In this document: one piece after another, positions 1 to 5,163 of the stretch | Layout of the letters: every line of letters begins with the position of its first letter | Numbering within the stretch: the stretch's first letter is position 1 | Translations under genes and position numbers: made by a program | NCBI GenBank assembly: GCA_034723595.1 | Contig: JAYEPB010000022.1 | Span: 1-5,731, forward strand | Direction: 5' to 3' | From: JAGLGH01 sp034723595 | GTDB taxonomy: Archaea; Nanobdellota; Nanobdellia; Woesearchaeales; JAGLGH01 | Length of the DNA: 5,731 nucleotides | Notes under the pieces: generated by a model | What the model was told of the DNA's origin: nothing | The model's input: only the letters and a program-made list of their open reading frames with translations | The model's database searches: none

Positions 1-378
1 TTCAAGAACTATTCCTCTTGGATGCTTTCTTCTTTTTGTCTGGTTCATAAAATCCTGGCCAGGACAGTATGCTGTAAATTCTTGCGCATAATTCTTTTTG
101 AGAGGCCCTTTCTCGCTGTATATATCATTAATGATATCATCTATAATTGCATTAAATGCGCAAAGAACAATCTTCCCATCATAATATATATTATCAAATT
201 CATTAAGTAGTGATTTTATATATTTGTTTTTTCTAACTATTTCAATATTTTTGCTGATTTCAAGTTGCTGTTCTTTTTTATCTTTTTCTGATTTCAGTTT
301 GCAAAACTTATTCTGTTCTCTAATATGTTCTGTCAACGCATACAAAATTTGATTTACTGATTGCTTTCTTGTGTTCAT
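1..378 (-). CDS. Unrecognised protein, 3' part cut off by window edge (126 codons visible)
   Basis: An open frame on the minus strand starts at the ATG at 378-376 and stays open to base 1, so at least 126 codons are present and the stop lies outside the window. A Shine-Dalgarno site, AAGGA (390-386), sits 7 nt before the ATG and fixes the start. The protein starts MNTRKQSVNQILYALTEHI. Residues about 20-60 are rich in Lys, Glu and Gln and look helical, possibly a coiled coil. The later part contains the patches KIVLCAFNAIIDDI and TAYCPGQDF and a basic stretch, NQTKRRKHPRG. I do not recognise the family. It begins 27 nt after the stop of the 370-residue gene on the same strand, so it is very probably the last visible gene of that operon. 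A plus-strand ORF over 22-210 is its shadow. Confidence 0.8.
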   Translation of the reverse strand, partial: MNTRKQSVNQILYALTEHIREQNKFCKLKSEKDKKEQQLEISKNIEIVRKNKYIKSLLNEFDNIYYDGKIVLCAFNAIIDDIINDIYSEKGPLKKNYAQEFTAYCPGQDFMNQTKRRKHPRGIVLE

Positions 379-385
379 TTTATAT

Positions 386-390
386 TCCTT
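386..390 (-). promoter_or_regulatory. Ribosome binding site of the left-edge gene
   Basis: AAGGA on the minus strand lies 7 nt upstream of the ATG at 378. It supports both the start choice and the reality of the gene that runs off the left edge. Confidence 0.65.
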
Positions 391-405
391 TAGCTATTGA
401 ATGAT

Positions 406-1518
406 TCACTTTTTTGCAAAAAATGGTTTTTTGAAATATCTGTCATCAATAATCTCAAGCACTTTTGGATGATTATATCTTTCCTTAATGACTCTCTTGT
501 TATAGTCTCTTGTTTTTTGGTCGCCTCTCAAATCTGCCTGTAATGCTTCAATAGCAAGATACTTCGCAGGAAGCCTGTCTCCAAAAAACTCTTTGATTTT
601 TTCAAAATCTTTTTGACCTTCTTCATTATGGAAATTCAGCATAAATCCAACCATATATTTCTGAGGACACTCAAAATCGCCTGCAAAATACTCTTTATGA
701 TTATAAACTGGCATGTTTAATGCATTCCTCAATGTGAAAAGATTACATAATGAAAAATTAATCAGCCCTTCATCTATCGTATGCTTAACACTGCTTCTGT
801 AATTTTCTTTTTCTATAGGAAAATCAAAGATTTCTCCAGCAGCTTGATCAATTATAACACCATGATTCTCCTCCTCAAGCGACAGGATTGTATCCATGAG
901 CATATTTTGAAAATCCTCTTTTTTGAATGCTCCTTCAAAACAATCAGTCTTTGGAATCAAAATCCAATCATCATAACCAAAATTCTCTGTTCTGAGACTC
1001 TCAATATCATTAAGCAGATCAAGCAATGTATCACGCCTATTAGTATCATAGACCTCTAAAAATCTAAGATCATTGATATTGTGGTCTATAGAGTATAATG
1101 AAGCAATAATCTGGGCAGCACCAAGACAATTTGGTGATATATCATCTCTTGTATAAAAATAAGGAAATGAGCTTAATGACTCTTTAAAATTATTATAACT
1201 CCTATCTACTATTTCAGTGATTTGATTTAATGATGCACTCAGGTCATATATTCTGTTTTCTGATAATGATGCAATATCTTCGATACTTTCAAATGATTCC
1301 CAGGTAAAAGGCTTATCTTTAATTGATTCATACATACTTAGAACATAATCATCCTTTCCTGATGACTCTAAAAATCCCTCAAAGACATCGCTGTTTTTTG
1401 CGTTCATAAGTATTTTCAGGTTATCTCGGATATCTATGCTTAATATTGAGCGCACTTCATACATAAGCTTATTGAGATATTTCACTCTACGCTCTACCAT
1501 CATATCTGCTAATGTCAT
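406..1518 (-). CDS. 370-residue hypothetical protein with possible papain/transglutaminase-like Cys-His-Asp site
   Basis: This intact frame starts at the ATG at 1518, which overlaps the stop of the upstream gene in an ATGA. No Shine-Dalgarno site precedes it, so translation is probably coupled to the 104-residue gene. There is no signal peptide or membrane segment. The first 120 residues are helical and acidic. Around residue 131 the sequence SPNCLGAAQIIASLY resembles the nucleophile helix of transglutaminase-like or papain-fold proteins, where a Cys starts a hydrophobic helix. Near residues 219-224, ENHGVIIDQ, followed by GEIFDF (Asp232), could supply the His and Asp strands. The C-terminal 80 residues are helical, with a weak TPR-like look (KYLAIEALQADLRGDQ) and a basic end. 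The triad is inferred from order and local pattern only; I recognise no named family. The protein is probably cytoplasmic and acts with its operon neighbours. Confidence 0.85.
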   Translation of the reverse strand: MTLADMMVERRVKYLNKLMYEVRSILSIDIRDNLKILMNAKNSDVFEGFLESSGKDDYVLSMYESIKDKPFTWESFESIEDIASLSENRIYDLSASLNQITEIVDRSYNNFKESLSSFPYFYTRDDISPNCLGAAQIIASLYSIDHNINDLRFLEVYDTNRRDTLLDLLNDIESLRTENFGYDDWILIPKTDCFEGAFKKEDFQNMLMDTILSLEEENHGVIIDQAAGEIFDFPIEKENYRSSVKHTIDEGLINFSLCNLFTLRNALNMPVYNHKEYFAGDFECPQKYMVGFMLNFHNEEGQKDFEKIKEFFGDRLPAKYLAIEALQADLRGDQKTRDYNKRVIKERYNHPKVLEIIDDRYFKKPFFAKK

Positions 1519-1829
1519 TTTCTATATTTTTCAACAAGTTTTTCAATCTCAGATACTTTATTAAAATCAGTAATAGGTGTATTGCAGTCTCTTACCATTA
1601 TTGAGATTATTGCACCCCTGATTGCATGATTTTTTTTTATTTCATCCTCTCTTTTTTGGATACTTGCATAGACAGGCTTGAAATCATAATCATGTCTCTT
1701 GCAAAAATCCATCACCGCACCTATCTTTCCCACAGGTTGGAGTTTGAGATAATCAGTTTTATCCAGAAATGTTACAAATTCATCTGCAATATCTTTCTCC
1801 AGTGATTCATAGATTATTTCGTTTGGCAT
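1515..1829 (-). CDS. 104-residue charged hypothetical protein
   Basis: This small intact gene has a strong Shine-Dalgarno site, AGGAGG (1842-1837), 7 nt before its ATG. The last four bases overlap the start of the 370-residue gene. The product is soluble, highly charged and largely helical, with no signal peptide, Cys cluster or membrane segment. Recognisable stretches are LQPVGKIGAVMDFCKRHDYD and a Lys/Glu-rich end, SEIEKLVEKYRK. I recognise no family. Its frame passes intact through a nine-T run (1630-1638), which argues against widespread homopolymer error in this assembly. The close coupling to the 370-residue gene suggests that the two proteins work together or bind each other (inference). 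Confidence 0.85.
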   Translation of the reverse strand: MPNEIIYESLEKDIADEFVTFLDKTDYLKLQPVGKIGAVMDFCKRHDYDFKPVYASIQKREDEIKKNHAIRGAIISIMVRDCNTPITDFNKVSEIEKLVEKYRK

Positions 1830-1836
1830 TTTAGAT

Positions 1837-1842
1837 CCTCCT
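1837..1842 (-). promoter_or_regulatory. Strong Shine-Dalgarno site of the 104-residue gene
   Basis: AGGAGG on the minus strand lies 7 nt before the ATG at 1829. It is the best ribosome binding site in the window and contrasts with the SD-less, apparently leaderless gene at 2907. Confidence 0.75.
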
Positions 1843-1872
1843 ATTAATTATTCTTTGACATCAATTGCTTTC

Positions 1873-2610
1873 TCAAAATTCTTGCGTATTGCCCATTGCT
1901 GAAATCATTTCATGCAGTGCATCCAGATAGTTCTTATTCAATCCCTTTTTATTGATTTCCTCATAGTTCTTTGATTCAATGCATCTCATAAAGCTGCTAA
2001 CATCTGGATTGCTGTTGAAGCGCTCTATTGAATCATAAAATTTAGTTCTTGCCTTGTCACAATGTTCTTTGCCGTATTCAAGGATAATGCCCAGTTGCTC
2101 TGTATGCCTGTCATAGACACCCTCTGGATTTATTCCCACTTTATCCAGATCAAGTAGATTATAAGCTTCTTCACGGGTTATATCCTTTCTCACATACTCA
2201 ACAGGAGACCTTCCTTCAGCAGCCTGGACAGCCAAGTCAAATCCCTGGCAAAGTACTGAGATTGCAACAAACTGATTTTTGAGGCTATTAAATATTTTTC
2301 TTACATTTGAATCAGTCTGAACAGGATTATATCTATCTTCTACTAACTTCATAAGTAAATCTTTATATTCAGTATCAGGAATGCTTTTTTCAAGCCTTAT
2401 ATCAACATATTTTTTGTCAAAGTCATCTGGACTGCCATTTGTCATGCCTATAATTATTGCATTATTATAGAGCTCTTTGATTTTTTTCGCCAGATCATTC
2501 CCGCTTCCGCCAGGCATGCTTTTATCAGTGATTATTATATCAGGCCTTGTATTCATTGCCTTTTCAATCCCTATTTTTGGGCTTTCTGCTATCATTATCT
2601 CAATATCCAT
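1873..2610 (-). CDS. Response-regulator receiver-domain protein with unknown C-terminal domain (5' end probably frameshifted)
   Basis: Residues 1-93 of this frame form most of a CheY-like receiver domain: the phosphoacceptor Asp29 lies in PDIIITDKSMPGGSG, the switch Thr57 in IIIGMTNGS, and the conserved Lys75 in RLEKSIPD. Residues 94-245 are helical with no recognised domain or DNA-binding motif, so the output is unknown. The ATG at 2610 has no Shine-Dalgarno site and would remove strand 1, helix 1 and the acidic pair every receiver needs. Those parts are encoded just upstream in the same open frame (to 2676), without a usable start codon. A good SD and ATG at 2675 sit there one frame out. 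The real gene is therefore likely 2675-1873 with a small indel near its start. No histidine kinase is visible here. It is the first clear gene of the leftward operon, 43 nt ahead of the 104-residue gene. Confidence 0.8.
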   Translation of the reverse strand: MDIEIMIAESPKIGIEKAMNTRPDIIITDKSMPGGSGNDLAKKIKELYNNAIIIGMTNGSPDDFDKKYVDIRLEKSIPDTEYKDLLMKLVEDRYNPVQTDSNVRKIFNSLKNQFVAISVLCQGFDLAVQAAEGRSPVEYVRKDITREEAYNLLDLDKVGINPEGVYDRHTEQLGIILEYGKEHCDKARTKFYDSIERFNSNPDVSSFMRCIESKNYEEINKKGLNKNYLDALHEMISAMGNTQEF

Positions 2611-2675
2611 ATCTGTCGTAATCTCATACAGTCTGTCATAATATTTTTTTTCATCATCAACAATCTTTTTGTCAT
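2611..2675 (-). pseudogene. Out-of-frame 5' end of the receiver gene, encoding the acidic pocket
   Basis: The minus strand has AAGGAG (2689-2684), 8 nt, then the ATG at 2675-2673. Read from that ATG, the frame gives MTKRLLMMKKN and stops after 26 codons. Read in the frame of the downstream gene, the same bases give DKKIVDDEKKYYDRLYEITT joined directly to MDIEIM, a proper receiver start with the acidic pair at 2658-2653. Adding one A to the five-A run at 2670-2666 would give MTKKIVDDEKKYYD, joined to the ATG. A 7-base loss between TTGTTGA repeats would also explain it and would restore the more usual LLIVDDE. Either a real mutation or a sequence error is possible. The receiver reading itself is clear. 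Confidence 0.7.
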
Positions 2676-2683
2676 ATTATCAA

Positions 2684-2689
2684 CTCCTT
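2684..2689 (-). promoter_or_regulatory. Shine-Dalgarno site marking the original start of the receiver gene
   Basis: AAGGAG on the minus strand lies 8 nt before the ATG at 2675. It decides that translation was meant to start at 2675 and not at the internal ATG at 2610, which has no such site. Confidence 0.65.
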
Positions 2690-2695
2690 ATAATT

Positions 2696-2812
2696 TTATA
2701 TTTCCAGCTCTTCTTCAAACTGCTTAATTCTTTTCTGTAGTTCTTCTTTCCCATTTTTATCTTCTACGATTAGGATTTCATGCGTTTTTTTAAATCTTTC
2801 TATGTTTACTAT
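2696..2812 (-). pseudogene. Remnant of a second receiver-domain start
   Basis: An open minus-strand frame from 2812 to the TAA at 2698-2696 reads ...KKTHEILIVEDKNGKEELQ... and ends FEEELEI. The patch EILIVED is typical of strand 1 and the acidic pair of a CheY-like receiver. The frame has no ATG, GTG or TTG start. An ATG at 2781-2779 lies one base out of frame; one extra A after it would give MKILIVEDKNGKEEL, a perfect receiver beginning. The frame stops after about 28 such residues, before the phosphoacceptor Asp, so it cannot make a full domain. It ends 20 nt before the ATG of the next receiver gene. It may be a decayed tandem copy or an internal deletion. A real small protein with an unusual start is less likely. 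Confidence 0.5.
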
Positions 2813-2824
2813 CTACTAGTAGAT
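2811..2824. repeat. 14-bp perfect palindrome in the divergent control region
   Basis: ATCTACTAGTAGAT equals its own reverse complement. It lies about 53 bases upstream of the TATA box of the rightward gene and about 30 bases upstream of the decayed ATG at 2781 on the minus strand. A dimeric regulator bound there could act on the leftward operon, the rightward gene, or both. No protein is assigned to it, and operator function is inferred only from symmetry and position. Confidence 0.5.
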
Positions 2825-2830
2825 GTTTGA

Positions 2831-2846
2831 GCTATTACTTGATAGC
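2831..2846. repeat. Small inverted repeat GCTAT-N6-ATAGC
   Basis: GCTAT at 2831-2835 is mirrored by ATAGC at 2842-2846 with six bases between. It lies just beyond the 14-bp palindrome in the same divergent control region. At five bases per arm it could be chance; a regulator half-site pair is possible. Confidence 0.3.
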
Positions 2847-2876
2847 GAACTCTGGTTTAAACTCATTTCGCAATAA

Positions 2877-2884
2877 TTTATATA
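2877..2884 (+). promoter_or_regulatory. Archaeal TATA box for the fusion gene (leaderless promoter)
   Basis: TTTATATA is centred about 26-27 nt before the A of the ATG at 2907. That is the usual distance from an archaeal TATA box to the transcription start, so the mRNA probably begins at or next to the start codon. No Shine-Dalgarno site is present in the bases before 2907, which agrees with a leaderless transcript. Confidence 0.75.
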
Positions 2885-2906
2885 CTAAAAACCAATCCTT
2901 TCTATT

Positions 2907-5063
2907 ATGTGTGCAATAATCGGAGTTTTTAATGCTGATGAAGCAATAAGCAAGGTTTTGTCAGGCTTGAGAATAATGCAAAACAGAGGCAGAGACAGCT
3001 ATGGACTCATCATTGATAATGTAAATCTTATTCATAATAAGACCCTCAAAGGATTGCAATCATCCAAAATAAAGCCGACTTCAGACAAACAAGATGTGCT
3101 GGGTCATGCTCTTCATTCTATTGTCAGCTATCTTCCTCAGCCTTTTTATGACAAACAATCAAAATCATCTTTTGCAGCAAATTGTGAGATATATAACTGG
3201 AAACAACTATGCGCAAAGCATCAAATAACAGCGCGAAATGATGCTGAACTATTATTCAAGCTAATAAATATCAAAGGAATTAAAAACATAAAAGAAACCC
3301 TAACAGAACTTGACGGAGTATATGCTTTTGCTTACCAGAACCAGAGCCATGTCTGCATTGCAAGAGATATTCTTGGAGTCAAGCCCCTTTGGTATGGATA
3401 TGACAAAAGCAAAGGCTTTGTCTTTGCGTCTGAGAGGAAAGCGCTTGTTGAGCATTTTGAATCTGGAGCAATAGAAGAGCTCAATCCACGAAACATCATT
3501 ATCTATAATAAGAAATCCCATAATATATCTTTTATGAAAAGGCAATTTTTTAAGATAACACCTTTGCATAAAAAGCCTTATGAAAATCTTAAGAAAGAGA
3601 CTCTTGGTCTGCTGACATCTGCTATTGCAAAGAGGATACCTGATCAGCCATTTGGTCTGCTTTTCTCTGGCGGAATTGATTCTGTATTTATTGCGATGAT
3701 ATGCAAAAGGCTTGGTGTTGATTTTACTTGTTATACTGCTGCGATTGATGAACCTGGGTTAAAAGTTTCTGAGGATCTGCTGTATGCGCAAAAGGCTGCA
3801 AAAGAATTAGGGTTGAAATTGAATATCAGGAAGATTCGGCTTGCTGAAGCAGAGAAATATCTTGAGAAAGTTGTCCCTTTGATAGAAGATAATAATGTAG
3901 TGAAAGTAGGTGTTGGGCTTACCTTTTATCTTGCATGCGAAAGCGCCAAGAAAGATAATATCAAAGTTATATTCTCAGGTCTGGGAAGTGAAGAGATTTT
4001 TGCAGGATATGAAAGGCATAAGCAATCATCTGACATAAATGAGGAATGCCTTTCTGGTCTTAGAAAGATATATGAGCGTGACACTTATCGTGATGATGTA
4101 ATCACTATGAACAATAATCTTGAACTAAGACTGCCATTTTTTGATAAAAAACTTCTATCCTATGCTTTGAAGATACCTGTAAAATATAAGATAAAAGATG
4201 AGACTAATAAGTTGATCATGAGAGAGATTGCTCAGGATCTTGGTCTTGATGATGAATTCGCTTTAAGGAAAAAGCGCGCTGCGCAATATGGCTCTCGCAC
4301 AGATAAGGCTCTGGCAAAACTTGCAAAGAAAAAAGGATTTAAATTCAAATCAGAATACCTGAAAACATTTTATGATGCAAAGAATGTGTCTCTTGGAGTC
4401 TTATTCAGTTCTGGCAAAGATAGCCTTTATGCAATGCACCTTATGCATAAACAGGGTTATGATATCAATTGCCTGATTACAATCAAAAGCAGAAATCCTG
4501 ATTCTTACATGTTCCATACACCTAATATTGATCTTGCCTTGCTTCAGGCGCAGGCATTGGAGATTCCTATCATTATCCAGGAAACTGCTGGAGAAAAAGA
4601 ACTTGAATTAGAGAGCCTGGAGATTGCACTAAAAAAAGCAGTGGAAAAATATAAGATACAAGGAATTGTATCTGGCGCATTGTTCAGCACCTACCAGCGT
4701 GACAGGATAGAAAAGATTGCAGACAAACTCGGGCTTAAGGTTTTTTCTCCATTATGGCATATGAACCAAGAATATGAGATGAGGCAGCTGATTGCTGAAG
4801 AATTTGAATTTATATTTTCAAGCATTGCTGCTTATGGTCTGGATAAGTCCTGGCTTGGGAAAAGGATAACTGAAAAGCATGTGGATAAGCTTGTTGAGCT
4901 TAATAAGAAGATAGGCATCAACATAGCTGGAGAAGGCGGTGAATTTGAATCTCTTGTTCTTGACATGCCTATGTTTAAGAAAAAATTAAAGATAATAAAA
5001 TCAAGAATTGCTGAAGATGGTCCAGAGACTGCTAAGTTTATCGTTGAGGAAGCTGAATTGTAA
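2907..5063 (+). CDS. asnB-dph6: Glutamine amidotransferase/asparagine-synthetase-like protein fused to Dph6 (diphthine-ammonia ligase)
   Basis: Three domains are visible in one 718-residue protein. Residues 2-200 are a class II glutaminase: the N-terminal Cys2 nucleophile (MCAIIGVF) fixes the start, with NRGRDSYG (26-33), NCEIYN (92-97), NDAELLF and ARDILGVKPLWYG. Residues about 225-470 resemble AsnB and the ASNSD1 group: PP-loop SGGIDS (254-259), SGLGSEEIFAGY (357-368), LELRLPFFD and RKKRAAQYGSR. Residues about 494-695 are Dph6 (the MJ0570-like family): PP-loop SSGKDS (501-506), STYQRDR (594-600) and GEGGEFESLVLD (675-686). Dph6 makes diphthamide on elongation factor 2 from diphthine, ATP and ammonia, so a fused glutaminase is a plausible ammonia source. 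The synthetase signature lacks the glutamate needed in E. coli AsnB (Leu359 here), so asparagine synthesis is doubtful. The frame is intact and stops at TAA 5061-5063. The protein is cytoplasmic and transcribed alone, divergent from the leftward operon. Confidence 0.93.
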   Translation: MCAIIGVFNADEAISKVLSGLRIMQNRGRDSYGLIIDNVNLIHNKTLKGLQSSKIKPTSDKQDVLGHALHSIVSYLPQPFYDKQSKSSFAANCEIYNWKQLCAKHQITARNDAELLFKLINIKGIKNIKETLTELDGVYAFAYQNQSHVCIARDILGVKPLWYGYDKSKGFVFASERKALVEHFESGAIEELNPRNIIIYNKKSHNISFMKRQFFKITPLHKKPYENLKKETLGLLTSAIAKRIPDQPFGLLFSGGIDSVFIAMICKRLGVDFTCYTAAIDEPGLKVSEDLLYAQKAAKELGLKLNIRKIRLAEAEKYLEKVVPLIEDNNVVKVGVGLTFYLACESAKKDNIKVIFSGLGSEEIFAGYERHKQSSDINEECLSGLRKIYERDTYRDDVITMNNNLELRLPFFDKKLLSYALKIPVKYKIKDETNKLIMREIAQDLGLDDEFALRKKRAAQYGSRTDKALAKLAKKKGFKFKSEYLKTFYDAKNVSLGVLFSSGKDSLYAMHLMHKQGYDINCLITIKSRNPDSYMFHTPNIDLALLQAQALEIPIIIQETAGEKELELESLEIALKKAVEKYKIQGIVSGALFSTYQRDRIEKIADKLGLKVFSPLWHMNQEYEMRQLIAEEFEFIFSSIAAYGLDKSWLGKRITEKHVDKLVELNKKIGINIAGEGGEFESLVLDMPMFKKKLKIIKSRIAEDGPETAKFIVEEAEL

Positions 5064-5076
5064 TATATATGTTCTT

Positions 5077-5102
5077 TGGATATCCATGATTCTATTGGAA
5101 TC
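5077..5102. repeat. Palindrome and inverted repeat just after the fusion gene
   Basis: TGGATATCCA (5077-5086) is a 10-bp perfect palindrome, followed at once by GATTC-N5-GAATC (5088-5102). Both lie 13-39 bases past the stop of the fusion gene. They could form weak hairpins at the 3' end of its mRNA. No T-run follows directly, so I do not call a terminator. Confidence 0.3.
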
Positions 5103-5122
5103 TAGTTAGCGACAAAAGTAAA

Positions 5123-5131
5123 TTATAAATA
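5123..5131 (+). promoter_or_regulatory. TATA-like site upstream of the transposase remnant
   Basis: TTATAAATA resembles an archaeal TATA box, with expected initiation near 5150-5157. The only thing downstream is the decayed transposase and a 28-codon frame (5154-5240) that lies over it. It may be a relic promoter of the element, of a lost gene, or a chance AT-rich run. Confidence 0.3.
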
Positions 5132-5163
5132 CTAGTGTTGTTTTATCATTTGCATGATATCTC

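Noticed and set aside
22..210. Plus-strand ORF of 62 codons
   Set aside because: It lies fully opposite the SD-preceded minus-strand frame 378-1, its translation is a low-complexity Ile/Asn/Lys-rich string, and it has no ribosome binding site or TATA box of its own.
781..1059. Plus-strand ORF of 92 codons
   Set aside because: It is antisense to the middle of the 370-residue gene, with low-complexity hydrophobic content and no start signals.
3300..3569. Minus-strand ORF of 89 codons
   Set aside because: It is antisense to the conserved glutaminase domain of the fusion gene and has no recognisable product.
5061..5070. AT-rich run TAATATATAT at the stop of the fusion gene as a promoter
   Set aside because: Nothing that looks like a gene starts at the expected distance. 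It is probably just AT-rich spacer.
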